Both the position numbers and the translations under genes were made by a program. Positions 1 through 7,883 of a DNA stretch of 64,000 bases are shown piece by piece (the first letter of the stretch is position 1; each line of letters opens with the position of its first letter). The stretch is from Streptomyces alboflavus (GTDB lineage Bacteria > Actinomycetota > Actinomycetes > Streptomycetales > Streptomycetaceae): contig NZ_JNXT01000019.1 of assembly GCF_000716675.1 (NCBI RefSeq), forward strand, positions 106,642-170,641, read 5' to 3'. Below the pieces are notes generated by a model. It worked only from the letters and a program-made list of their open reading frames with translations, did not search any database and had not been told where the DNA came from.

Positions 1-2
1 AC

Positions 3-272
3 GCGGCGGAGTTGCGCGGGGGTGGGCGGACCATTCATCTCCACGCGGTGGACACGGAGGCTTCGCTGGAGGCGGAGTGGGTGGTGGAGTTGGCCGAGGA
101 GGGGGTCGTGTGGCGGCGGGCCCATGAGAAGGCCGACGTCGCCGTTCGGGGGCCGCTCACGGAGGTTCTGCTCGCCTTCTACCGGCGGCGGGGGTTGGAC
201 TCCGGGCGCGTCGAGGTGCTGGGGGACCGGGAGTTGCTGGAGTTCTGGCTGGAGCGGGCCTCGTTCGGGTGA
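3..272 (+). CDS. Maleylpyruvate isomerase-type mycothiol-dependent protein, C-terminal part
   Basis: The reading frame is open from the left edge, so only the last ~89 residues of a longer gene are present. The segment TIHLHAVDTE resembles the start of the C-terminal domain of the mycothiol-dependent maleylpyruvate isomerase (MDMPI/DinB-like) family, in which a strand containing HLHA/TD is typical. The N-terminal metal-binding bundle, which carries the histidines that would show activity, lies outside the window, so the reaction cannot be inferred. It converges on the LOG-family gene 48 bp downstream. Confidence 0.6.
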   Translation, partial: AAELRGGGRTIHLHAVDTEASLEAEWVVELAEEGVVWRRAHEKADVAVRGPLTEVLLAFYRRRGLDSGRVEVLGDRELLEFWLERASFG

Positions 273-320
273 ACGCTGGGACCGAGGCCGCGGGTGGGGC
301 CACCAGCGGGACCGGCTGAG

Positions 321-1451
321 CTACGCAGGACCCCCGAGGTCGGCCAGCGCTGTCGCCGCCGCTGCCACATCCCCCACCAACGCGATCCGCGACTCCATCT
401 CACGGCCCGCCGCCAGGGACTTGAGGAGGGGCCAGGCCGGGAGGTGGTGGGTCCAGTGGTGGGTGTCGACCAGGACCATGGGGGTGGGGCCGCCGCGGGA
501 CTCGTAGTAGTTGGGCGTCGCGTTGTCGAAGATCTCCTGGACGGTGCCCGCGGCGCCCGGCAGGAAGACGACGCCCGCGTTGGACCGGGCGAGCAGACCG
601 TCCTCGCGGGTGGCGTTGGCGAAGTACTTGGCCAGGTGCGAGGCGAAGGCGTTCGGGGGCTCGTGGCCGTAGAACCACGTGGGGATGCCGACGGAGGCGC
701 CGCCGGACGGCCACAGCTCGCGCACCTGGAAGGCGGCCCGCGCCCAGTGCGTGACCGACGGGGTGAACGACGGCTCCTTGGCGAGGATCGCGAGCGCCTC
801 GTCGAGCATCGCGTCGTCGTGCGGCGCCGCGTACGCCCCGAGGTTGGCCGCCTCCATGGCCCCGGGTCCGCCCCCGGTGGCCACCGTGAACCCGTCGCGC
901 GTGAGCTGCCGCCCGAGCCGCGCGGCCCCCGCGTATTCGTCCGTGCCCCGGGCCATCGCGTGCCCGCCCATGACGCCCACCACCCGCTGCCCGTGCAGGA
1001 GTTCGTCGAGGGCGTCGGAGAGGGAGTCGTCGTGCACGGCGCGCAGCATCGAGGCGAAGACGTCCCCGTCGGCCTTGGTCCGCTGGAACCAGGCGTACGC
1101 GCGGGCGTCCGGCGTCGCCTCGTACCCCCCGTCGGCGAGCCCCGCGAACAGCTCGTCCGGTGTGTACAGGAGCCCTCGGTAGGGGTCGAAGGGCAGTCCG
1201 GGGGCGGGCGGGAAGACCAGTGCCCCAGAGGCCCGGACGCGCGCGGCGGCGTCCTCCTCCATGGGGCAGCCGAGGAAGACGGCACCCGTGGTGTCCGCGG
1301 TGAGCAACGCGGCCGTACGGCCCGTCAGGTCGACGGCCTGGACGCGGTGTCCGGCGAGCGAACCGCCCGCCGCGACGACCTCGTCGAACTTGGTGAGTGT
1401 CTCGATCTCACGGTCGCCGGGGTGCGGGGCGGATGCTTCGGAGGGCAGCAT
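321..1451 (-). CDS. LOG family (lysine-decarboxylase-like fold) nucleotide-binding protein
   Basis: A 376-residue protein starting at an ATG. The C-terminal two thirds is a Rossmann-like LOG domain: GGGPGAMEAAN at residues 193-203 and LPGAAGTVQEIF at 297-308, the latter matching the PGGxGTxxE phosphoribohydrolase motif with its catalytic glutamate. Family members cleave nucleoside 5'-monophosphates (the cytokinin-activating LOG reaction) or bind nucleotides. The ~150-residue N-terminal extension makes it longer than a minimal ~190-residue LOG protein and matches a long actinobacterial form. The physiological substrate cannot be read from the sequence. It is preceded on the same strand by a VOC protein 37 bp upstream. 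Confidence 0.8.
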   Translation of the reverse strand: MLPSEASAPHPGDREIETLTKFDEVVAAGGSLAGHRVQAVDLTGRTAALLTADTTGAVFLGCPMEEDAAARVRASGALVFPPAPGLPFDPYRGLLYTPDELFAGLADGGYEATPDARAYAWFQRTKADGDVFASMLRAVHDDSLSDALDELLHGQRVVGVMGGHAMARGTDEYAGAARLGRQLTRDGFTVATGGGPGAMEAANLGAYAAPHDDAMLDEALAILAKEPSFTPSVTHWARAAFQVRELWPSGGASVGIPTWFYGHEPPNAFASHLAKYFANATREDGLLARSNAGVVFLPGAAGTVQEIFDNATPNYYESRGGPTPMVLVDTHHWTHHLPAWPLLKSLAAGREMESRIALVGDVAAAATALADLGGPA

Positions 1452-1488
1452 CCGCCCATGCTAAGCACCCCTGGGAGGCGGCTTCGGG

Positions 1489-1893
1489 TCAGCCCTCGGC
1501 CTGCGTCGGGTCCATCCACATGACCTCCCAGGTGTGACCGTCCAGGTCGTCGAACGCCCGGCCGTACATGAAGCCGTAGTCCTGGGTCTTGCCCTCCGTG
1601 GCGCCCGCGGCGACCGCCTTGTCGACGAGCGTGTCCACGGCCTCGCGGCTCTCGGCGCTCAGGCCCACGAGGACCTCGCTGGTCTTCGTGGCGTCGGCGA
1701 TCTCCTTCGTCGTGAACTGCGCGTAGTGCGACTTGCTGAGCATCATCGCGACGATCGTCTCGCTGATCTTCACGCAGGCGGTGTCGTCCGTCGAGAACTC
1801 GGGGTTGAGCTCGTAACCGAGGCTGGTGAAGAACTTCTTGGAGGCCTCGACGTCGTTCACGGCCAGGTTCACGAAGATCATCTGCTGGTACAT
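1489..1893 (-). CDS. VOC family (glyoxalase/bleomycin-resistance fold) protein
   Basis: A 134-residue protein. The opening MIFVNLAVNDVEASKKFF and the C-terminal DLDGHTWEVMW are the two betaalphabetabetabeta signatures of vicinal-oxygen-chelate proteins. The ribosome site GGGAGA lies 5-6 bases before the ATG. Many Streptomyces paralogues are uncharacterised lactoylglutathione-lyase-like proteins, and the substrate is unknown. It may be co-transcribed with the downstream LOG gene. Confidence 0.85.
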   Translation of the reverse strand: MYQQMIFVNLAVNDVEASKKFFTSLGYELNPEFSTDDTACVKISETIVAMMLSKSHYAQFTTKEIADATKTSEVLVGLSAESREAVDTLVDKAVAAGATEGKTQDYGFMYGRAFDDLDGHTWEVMWMDPTQAEG

Positions 1894-2058
1894 GTGCGTC
1901 TCCCGTGGGGTGTGTGCCTCTTGTAAGCGCCTGTGTGCGTCTTACGGAGGATTAGACGGCCCCGGGGAGCGGAACTCATCGCCCTTCGCAAAAATTCTTG
2001 TACGAGTTTTCGAGAGCGCCCGATCCGTGGTCGCCCCGGAGCGTCCGAGCGGCACCGC

Positions 2059-3258
2059 TCAGCGCACGAGCGGCATCGCCGACACCTCCGCCACCAGCCA
2101 CGTCACCGGCCCGAACACCGCGAGCAGCGCCCCGGCCCGCAGTGCCGCGCACCCCCGGAGCAGCGCCGCGGGCGCCCCGAGCCGCAGCAGCGCCGCCGTC
2201 GTGTCGGCCCGGGCGTGCCGCGCCTCGATCGCGGCCGTGGCCAGGGTCAGGACGGCGCAGCCCGCGACGACCACGGCGCCGAGCGTGGTGAGCGGGCCGA
2301 TGTCCGAGCCGCCGCCCGCCGTGTCGGCGTACAGGGTGCGGGCCGCGTACGCGCCCGACGCCACCGCGCACACCACGCCGAGCGGCCGTCCGATCCGCCG
2401 CGCCTCCTGCTGGAGCACGCGCCCCGCGAGCAGCCGCAGCGCCCCGGGCCGCACGGCCTGGAGGATCCGCCCGCACAGATGGGTCAACGCGGGCCCGGCG
2501 AGGGCGAGGCCGAGGGCGGTGAGCCCCCATCCCGCGAGCGCGCCGACGGGGCTGCCCGCGAGCCCGCCGGGCAGGCGCGGGCCCGAGCCGTCGTCGGCGC
2601 TGCTCGCGTACGTCTCGGCGGCGAGCCCGGCGGCGAACAGCGCGACGCCCCAGGGCAGGCCGCCGGGCGCGGCGGCGGGGGGCGCCAGGGCGGACGGGTC
2701 GGTGTCGGGGGCGGGTTCGGCGTCGGGTGCCGCGTCGGATCCGGGCCGCGCCCGGCGCGGGCGCAGCGCGACGGCGCTGGCCACGGACGCGGCGAGCGGC
2801 GCGAGCGCGAGCAGGGTCAGGGCGGCGGCGAGCGGCAACGGCCGGTCGGCGGCGAGGAGTTCGGCCGCGGCGCCGTCGAACGGCAGGCCCGTCAGGTCGC
2901 CGCGCAGATGCAGGAAGAACAGCAGCGCGAGCATGGAGCCGAGCGTGCAGGCCACGGCCGTGGTCATGGCGGAGATGACCATGAGGCGGCCGGGCCCGAG
3001 CCCGATGGAGGCGAGGCCGGGGCGCGGCCTGGTGCCGGGGTCGGTGCGGGCCACGGCGACGGCGAAGTAGACAGTGGCGGCGAGCGGGGCGGCGCACCAG
3101 GCGAGCCGGAGCAGGGCGCCGGTGGACCCGGCGTGACTCATCGCGTACCCGAGGGCGCACAGGAGCAGGAAGCCGGTTCCGGCCGCCGCGGCGGCGACCA
3201 GGAGCCTGCGCAGCTGGACCAGGGGGTGGGAGCCGCGGGCTAGGCGGAGAGCGAGCAC
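2059..3258 (-). CDS. ABC transporter permease-like membrane protein
   Basis: A 399-residue, Ala/Leu-rich protein with about eight hydrophobic segments: roughly residues 18-40, 50-68, 92-118, 140-165, 205-225, and several from 270 to the end. No periplasmic substrate-binding module is visible. It starts with GTG (GGAAGG about 9 bases upstream) and overlaps the end of the ATPase gene by 19 bp, so the two are translationally coupled. The layout resembles the Streptomyces FtsX/LolCE-like exporters, but the FtsX consensus is weak. The substrate is unknown. Confidence 0.65.
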   Translation of the reverse strand: MLALRLARGSHPLVQLRRLLVAAAAAGTGFLLLCALGYAMSHAGSTGALLRLAWCAAPLAATVYFAVAVARTDPGTRPRPGLASIGLGPGRLMVISAMTTAVACTLGSMLALLFFLHLRGDLTGLPFDGAAAELLAADRPLPLAAALTLLALAPLAASVASAVALRPRRARPGSDAAPDAEPAPDTDPSALAPPAAAPGGLPWGVALFAAGLAAETYASSADDGSGPRLPGGLAGSPVGALAGWGLTALGLALAGPALTHLCGRILQAVRPGALRLLAGRVLQQEARRIGRPLGVVCAVASGAYAARTLYADTAGGGSDIGPLTTLGAVVVAGCAVLTLATAAIEARHARADTTAALLRLGAPAALLRGCAALRAGALLAVFGPVTWLVAEVSAMPLVR

Positions 3259-4058
3259 GCGGCCCGGCCTTCCGTGTCGGAGTCGGTGGGGGTGGCCGTG
3301 TCGGTGGGAGCGGCGGCGACGCGGGAACTCGCCGCTCCGGTGCGTCCGGCGGTTCTCGCCTCGTCGCCCGGCAGGTGCACCGTGTGCACGCGCCGCCCGT
3401 CGAGCAGCGTCACCGTGCGGTCGGCGAGGGACGCGACCTCGGCGTCATGGGTGGCGAGGACGACGGTGATGCCGTGCGAGCGGGCCGCCGTCGTCAGGGT
3501 GCGCAGGACGTGTGCGCGGTCGGCGCGGTGCAGCGGCGCGGTGGGTTCGTCGGCGAAGAGCACGGACGGCGCGCAGGCCAGGGCGCGGGCCACACAGACG
3601 CGTTGGCGTTCCGCCTGGGTGAGGTCGTGCGGGCGTTTGCGGGCGCAGTCGCCGATGTCGAGGCGTTCCAGCCACTCGTGGGCGGCGGTGCGGGCGCCGC
3701 GCCGGGCGCCGCCGCGCAGCATCAGGCCGAGGGCGGCGTTCTCCCAGGCGTTGAGTTCGGGGACGAGCCGGGGCTCGGGGTCGATCCAGCCGAACTTGTC
3801 GCGGCGCAGCCGTTCGCGGGCGAGCGGGCCCATGGTGTGCACGGGCGCGGAGTTGAACCACACCTCGCCCCGGTGGGCCAGGAGTTGCCCGGACAGGCAG
3901 CGCAGGAGCGTGGTCTTGCCGCTGCCGCGCGGGCCGCCGACGGCCAGGATCTCGCCCTCGCGGACACCGAGCGAGACGCCGGTGAGTGCGGGGGATCCGT
4001 TGAGTGTGACGTGCAGGGCGCGTGCCCACAGCACGTCGTTGTCCGGCGGGGCCACCAT
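3240..4058 (-). CDS. ABC transporter ATP-binding protein (LolD/MacB-like)
   Basis: A nucleotide-binding subunit of about 272 residues. Walker A is GGPRGSGKTTL, the signature region is DLTQAERQRVCVARALA (a variant of LSGGQ), and Walker B is VLFADEPTAPL, followed by the H-loop VLATHD. The ATG at 4058 is preferred over the GTG at 4067 because GAGGTG sits six bases before the ATG and overlaps the GTG. The C-terminal ~45 residues are low-complexity Ala/Thr/Ser. It pairs with the overlapping permease. The LTQAE signature departs from LSGGQ, but this is common in this actinobacterial group. Confidence 0.85.
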   Translation of the reverse strand: MVAPPDNDVLWARALHVTLNGSPALTGVSLGVREGEILAVGGPRGSGKTTLLRCLSGQLLAHRGEVWFNSAPVHTMGPLARERLRRDKFGWIDPEPRLVPELNAWENAALGLMLRGGARRGARTAAHEWLERLDIGDCARKRPHDLTQAERQRVCVARALACAPSVLFADEPTAPLHRADRAHVLRTLTTAARSHGITVVLATHDAEVASLADRTVTLLDGRRVHTVHLPGDEARTAGRTGAASSRVAAAPTDTATPTDSDTEGRAACSLSA

Positions 4059-4088
4059 GGCGTACACCTCGGTTCAGATCAGATTGCC

Positions 4089-4104
4089 TCCCCCGTACGG
4101 GGGA
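4089..4104. promoter_or_regulatory. Perfect 16-bp palindrome upstream of the ABC operon
   Basis: TCCCCCGTACGGGGGA is its own reverse complement and lies 31 bp before the ATG of the ATPase gene. This suits an operator overlapping the transcript start or leader of the exporter operon. The binding protein is unknown. The GC-rich C5-GTAC-G5 form could suit a metal- or drug-sensing repressor, but that is only a guess. Confidence 0.45.
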
Positions 4105-4171
4105 ACGAAGGCTGGGCCGATCGGTCACTGGGCACGCTAAGGATTCGGCGCCGGGGGCCGGACAAGGACGC

Positions 4172-4214
4172 GGCCCGGGTGCGCCCATCTCACTCGGATG
4201 GGTGCACCCGGGCC
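4172..4214 (-). terminator. Terminator of the class III aminotransferase gene
   Basis: Arms of 18 bases around a 7-base loop, with only one G-T wobble position. It begins 44 bp beyond the stop of the minus-strand aminotransferase. There is no T-tract, as is usual in Streptomyces. Confidence 0.75.
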
Positions 4215-4258
4215 GGTCACGGGGCGGGGCGTGGCGGACCCGAAAGGTCCGCGGCGGC

Positions 4259-5641
4259 TCAGATCTTGCTCCAGGCCTCCGTCAGGACCTGCCGCACGAT
4301 GCCCTCGATCTCGTCGAACGTCGACTGGTCGGAGATCAGCGGCGGCGACAGCTGGATGACCGGGTCACCGCGGTCGTCGGCGCGGCAGTACAGGCCGTAC
4401 TCGAAGAGCTTCTTGGAGACGAAGCCGTAGAGCACGCGCTCCGACTCCTCGTCCGTGAAGGACTCCTTGGTGGCCTTGTCCTTGACCAGCTCGATGCCGT
4501 AGAAGAAGCCGTTGCCGCGGACGTCGCCGACGATCGGCAGGTCGTGCAGCTTCTGGAGGGTGCTCAGGAAGGCGCCCTCGTTGTCGAGCACGTGCTGGTT
4601 GAGGCCCTCGCGCTCGAACAGGTCGAGGTTGGCGAGGCCGACGGCTGCGGAGACCGGGTGGCCGCCGAAGGTGTAGCCGTGCAGGAAGGTGTTGTCGCCC
4701 TTGTAGAACGGCTCGGCGATGCGGTCCGAGACGATCGCGGCGCCGATCGGGGAGTAGCCCGAGGTCATGCCCTTGGCGCAGGTGATGATGTCGGGGACGT
4801 AGCCGAACTTGTCGCAGGCGAACATCGTGCCGAGGCGGCCGAAGGCGCAGATGACCTCGTCCGAGACGAGCAGCACGTCGTACTGGTCGCAGATCTCGCG
4901 GACCCGCTGGAAGTACCCGGGGGGCGGCGGGAAGCAGCCGCCCGCGTTCTGCACCGGCTCCAGGAAGACGGCGGCGACCGTCTCGGGGCCCTCGAACAGG
5001 ATCTCCTGCTCGATCTGGTCGGCGGCCCAGCGGCCGAAGGCCTCGGGGTCGTCGCCGTGGATCGGGGCGCGGTAGATGTTGGTGTTCGGGACCTTGTGGG
5101 CGCCCGGGACCAGCGGCTCGAACGGAGCCTTCAGGGCGGGGAGTCCGGTGATGGACAGGGCGCCCTGCGGGGTGCCGTGGTAGGCGACCGCGCGCGAGAT
5201 GACCTTGTACTTCGTGTGGTTGCCGGTGAGCTTGTGGTACTGCTTCGCCAGCTTCCACGCGGTCTCGACGGCCTCGCCGCCGCCGGTGGTGAAGAAGACC
5301 TTGTTCAGGTCGCCGGGGGCGTGGTGGGCGAGGCGCTCCGCCAGCTCGACGGCCTTGGGGTGGGCGTACGACCAGATGGGGAAGAAGGCGAGGTCGGCGG
5401 CCTGCTTGGCGGCGACCTCGGCCAGCTCGCGGCGGCCGTGTCCTGCCTGGACCACGAACAGGCCGGCGAGGCCGTCGAGGTACTTCTTGCCCTTGTCGTC
5501 GTAGATGTAGGTCCCTTCGCCACGCACGATGGTGGGAACGGGCGCGTTCTCGTACGACGACATGCGGGTGAAGTGCATCCACAGGTGGTCGTAGGCGGTC
5601 CGGCTGAGGTCCTTGGTGCTCACGGCTATCGGGTTCCCCAC
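4259..5641 (-). CDS. Class III aminotransferase, probable putrescine/omega-amino acid:pyruvate aminotransferase
   Basis: A PLP-dependent fold-type I enzyme of 460 residues. It has GGGEAVETAWK near 120-130, the cofactor-binding pair D261-E262 (VSDEVICAFGR) and the Schiff-base lysine K290 (DIITCAKGMTSG). It resembles omega-amino acid:pyruvate and putrescine aminotransferases. With the aldehyde dehydrogenase across the divergent regulator, it could convert putrescine to 4-aminobutyraldehyde. The GTG at 5641 overlaps the end of the Lrp gene by 16 bp. An alternative GTG at 5623 lies two bases after the Lrp stop with GGGGAA upstream. The substrate is inferred from context. Confidence 0.85.
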   Translation of the reverse strand: MGNPIAVSTKDLSRTAYDHLWMHFTRMSSYENAPVPTIVRGEGTYIYDDKGKKYLDGLAGLFVVQAGHGRRELAEVAAKQAADLAFFPIWSYAHPKAVELAERLAHHAPGDLNKVFFTTGGGEAVETAWKLAKQYHKLTGNHTKYKVISRAVAYHGTPQGALSITGLPALKAPFEPLVPGAHKVPNTNIYRAPIHGDDPEAFGRWAADQIEQEILFEGPETVAAVFLEPVQNAGGCFPPPPGYFQRVREICDQYDVLLVSDEVICAFGRLGTMFACDKFGYVPDIITCAKGMTSGYSPIGAAIVSDRIAEPFYKGDNTFLHGYTFGGHPVSAAVGLANLDLFEREGLNQHVLDNEGAFLSTLQKLHDLPIVGDVRGNGFFYGIELVKDKATKESFTDEESERVLYGFVSKKLFEYGLYCRADDRGDPVIQLSPPLISDQSTFDEIEGIVRQVLTEAWSKI

Positions 5642-6135
5642 ATGTAGGTCTGCTTCTTGAGCTTGAGGTAGACGAAGCTCTCGGTGGAGCGCACGCCGGG
5701 GAGCGCGCGGATCCGCTTGTTGATGACTTCGAGCAGGTGGTCGTCGTCCTCGCAGACGATCTCGACCAGGAGGTCGTGCGAGCCCGCGGTCATCACCACG
5801 TACTCCGCCTCCGGCATGGCGGCCAGGGCGTCCGCGACCGGGTCCACGTCGCCCTCGACGTCGATCCCGACCATCGCTTGGCGCCGGAAGCCCACGGTGA
5901 GCGGGTCCGTCACGGCCACGATCTGCATCACACCCTGGTCGAGCAACTTCTGCACCCGCTGGCGCACGGCCGCCTCGGAGAGGCCGACGGCCTTGCCGAT
6001 GGCGGCGTACGGACGGCGGCCGTCCTCCTGGAGCTGCTCGATGATCGCCAGGGAGACGGCGTCGATCGACGGGCCGCCGCCACCGCGGGAGCTGCTGGGG
6101 TCTGCGCTTCGACTTGCCACGACTTCACTGTGCAC
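5626..6135 (-). CDS. Lrp/AsnC family transcriptional regulator
   Basis: About 169 residues. The N-terminal helix-turn-helix (SIDAVSLAIIEQLQEDGRR ... GLSEAAVRQRVQKLLDQG) is followed by a RAM ligand-binding domain with the usual GSHDLLVEIVCED strand. The GTG at 6135 is chosen; a TTG at 6156 gives seven more residues but has no ribosome site. The gene is translationally linked to the aminotransferase and divergent from the aldehyde dehydrogenase. By analogy with other Lrp-controlled catabolic genes, it probably senses an amine or amino-acid intermediate and controls both directions. Confidence 0.9.
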   Translation of the reverse strand: MHSEVVASRSADPSSSRGGGGPSIDAVSLAIIEQLQEDGRRPYAAIGKAVGLSEAAVRQRVQKLLDQGVMQIVAVTDPLTVGFRRQAMVGIDVEGDVDPVADALAAMPEAEYVVMTAGSHDLLVEIVCEDDDHLLEVINKRIRALPGVRSTESFVYLKLKKQTYMWGTR

Positions 6136-6175
6136 GACGTCTCGTCTGTTCCGCAAGCCCGGAGCGATGAAATTC

Positions 6176-6188
6176 GTTGTCCGACAAC
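6176..6188. promoter_or_regulatory. Inverted repeat, candidate Lrp operator between the divergent genes
   Basis: GTTGTC and GACAAC flank one central base, giving a perfect 6+6 dyad inside an AT-rich patch between the Lrp gene (start 6135) and the dehydrogenase (start 6292). The position suits autoregulation plus control of the dehydrogenase. Binding is inferred. Confidence 0.45.
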
Positions 6189-6291
6189 TCCATGGACACG
6201 GATTTCGCAGATATGGGCGGCTGGGTATGTTGAAAGCGTCGGTACAACGACTAGGGTGGGTGTCTCATCCACTGGACAGGAGGGCTTGGCA

Positions 6292-7731
6292 GTGACCACC
6301 GAGCTGCGCCGTCTGCGCAACTACATCAACGGCGAATTCCGGGACGCGGCCGACGGGCGGACCACCGAGGTGATCAACCCGGCGACCGGCGAGGCGTATG
6401 CGGTGGCCCCGCTGTCGGGCCAGGCCGACGTCGACGCCGCCATGAAGGCCGCCGCCGACGCGTTCCCGGCCTGGCGCGACCTGGTGCCCGCCGAGCGCCA
6501 GAAGGCCCTGCTGAAGATCGCCGACGCGTTCGAGGAGCGCGCCGAGGAGCTGATCGCGGCCGAGGTGGAGAACACGGGCAAGCCGATCGGACTCACGCGG
6601 TCCGAGGAGATCCCGCCCATGGTCGACCAGATCCGCTTCTTCGCGGGCGCGGCCCGGATGCTCGAAGGGCGCGCCGCCGGCGAGTACATGGAGGGTCTGA
6701 CCTCCATCATCCGCCGCGAGCCCATCGGCGTCTGCGCGCAGGTCGCGCCGTGGAACTACCCCATGATGATGGGCGTGTGGAAGTTCGCCCCGGCGCTCGC
6801 CGCGGGCAACACCGTCGTCCTCAAGCCGTCCGACACGACCCCCGCGTCGACGGTCCTGATGGCCGAGATCATCGGCTCGATCGTGCCGCCCGGCGTCTTC
6901 AACGTCATCTGCGGCGACCGTGACACCGGCCGCGCGATGGTCGAGCACCGGACCCCCGCCATGGCCTCCATCACCGGCTCCGTGCGCGCCGGCATGCAGG
7001 TCGCCGAGTCCGCCTCCAAGGACCTCAAGCGGGTCCACCTGGAGCTCGGCGGCAAGGCGCCCGTCGTGGTCTTCGAGGACACCGACATCGCCAAGGCCGT
7101 CGAGGACATCTCGGTCGCGGGCTTCTTCAACGCGGGCCAGGACTGTACGGCCGCCACGCGTGTGCTCGTCCACGAGTCCATCCACGACGAGTTCGTGACC
7201 GCCCTCGCCAAGGCCGCCGCCGACACCAAGACCGGCCAGCCGGACGACGAGGACGTGCTCTACGGCCCCCTCAACAACGCCAACCAGCTGAAGCAGGTCA
7301 CCGGCTTCATCGACCGGCTGCCCGCGCACGCCAAGGTCGAGGCGGGCGGCCAGCGGGTCGGCGAGAAGGGCTACTTCTTCGCGCCGACCGTCGTCTCCGG
7401 CCTCAAGCAGGACGACGAGATCATCCAGAACGAGGTCTTCGGCCCCGTCATCACCGTCCAGTCCTTCACGGACGAGGCCCAGGCCATCAGTTACGCGAAC
7501 GGAGTCGACTACGCCCTCGCCTCCTCGGTGTGGACCAAGGACCACGCCCGCGCGATGCGCCTGTCCAAGGCCCTCGACTTCGGCTGCGTGTGGATCAACA
7601 CCCACATCCCGCTGGTCGCGGAGATGCCGCACGGCGGCTTCAAGAAGTCCGGCTACGGCAAGGACCTCTCGGCGTACGGCTTCGACGACTACACGCGCAT
7701 CAAGCACGTGATGACGTCCATCGAGGGTTAA
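6292..7731 (+). CDS. Aldehyde dehydrogenase, probable 4-aminobutyraldehyde dehydrogenase
   Basis: A 479-residue NAD(P)-dependent aldehyde dehydrogenase. It has the catalytic cysteine C285 (NAGQDCTAATR), the general base E251 (LELGGKAP), the cofactor motif ITGSVRAG near 227-234, and APWNYP at 152-157. The GTG at 6292 is chosen because AGGAGG lies eight bases upstream; the frame is open further upstream but is non-coding there. Similarity to betaine/aminobutyraldehyde dehydrogenases, the divergent Lrp regulator and the aminotransferase suggest oxidation of 4-aminobutyraldehyde to GABA. A strong terminator follows. Confidence 0.9.
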   Translation: MTTELRRLRNYINGEFRDAADGRTTEVINPATGEAYAVAPLSGQADVDAAMKAAADAFPAWRDLVPAERQKALLKIADAFEERAEELIAAEVENTGKPIGLTRSEEIPPMVDQIRFFAGAARMLEGRAAGEYMEGLTSIIRREPIGVCAQVAPWNYPMMMGVWKFAPALAAGNTVVLKPSDTTPASTVLMAEIIGSIVPPGVFNVICGDRDTGRAMVEHRTPAMASITGSVRAGMQVAESASKDLKRVHLELGGKAPVVVFEDTDIAKAVEDISVAGFFNAGQDCTAATRVLVHESIHDEFVTALAKAAADTKTGQPDDEDVLYGPLNNANQLKQVTGFIDRLPAHAKVEAGGQRVGEKGYFFAPTVVSGLKQDDEIIQNEVFGPVITVQSFTDEAQAISYANGVDYALASSVWTKDHARAMRLSKALDFGCVWINTHIPLVAEMPHGGFKKSGYGKDLSAYGFDDYTRIKHVMTSIEG

Positions 7732-7744
7732 TTCGGGTGCCTTC

Positions 7745-7788
7745 GGGAGCCGCCCCCGCGTACCGTTGCGTACGCGGGGGCGGCTCCC
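7745..7788 (+). terminator. Terminator after the aldehyde dehydrogenase
   Basis: A perfect 19-bp inverted repeat with a 6-base loop (CGTTGC) starts 13 bp after the stop codon. It is followed by a CT-rich, relatively AT-rich stretch that probably holds the promoter of the next gene. Confidence 0.85.
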
Positions 7789-7883
7789 GTTGTGTGCTTC
7801 CTTCTCCCTTTCTTCTGCAAAAAGATCCGTAGCGCACACACTCTCCGCCCCCGCTTCTGCTTGTACTACGGGGGTGTGACCTG

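Noticed and set aside
5737..6291. Longer start for the aldehyde dehydrogenase at 5737
   Set aside because: The extension is antisense to the Lrp gene, while an ideal ribosome site supports GTG 6292.
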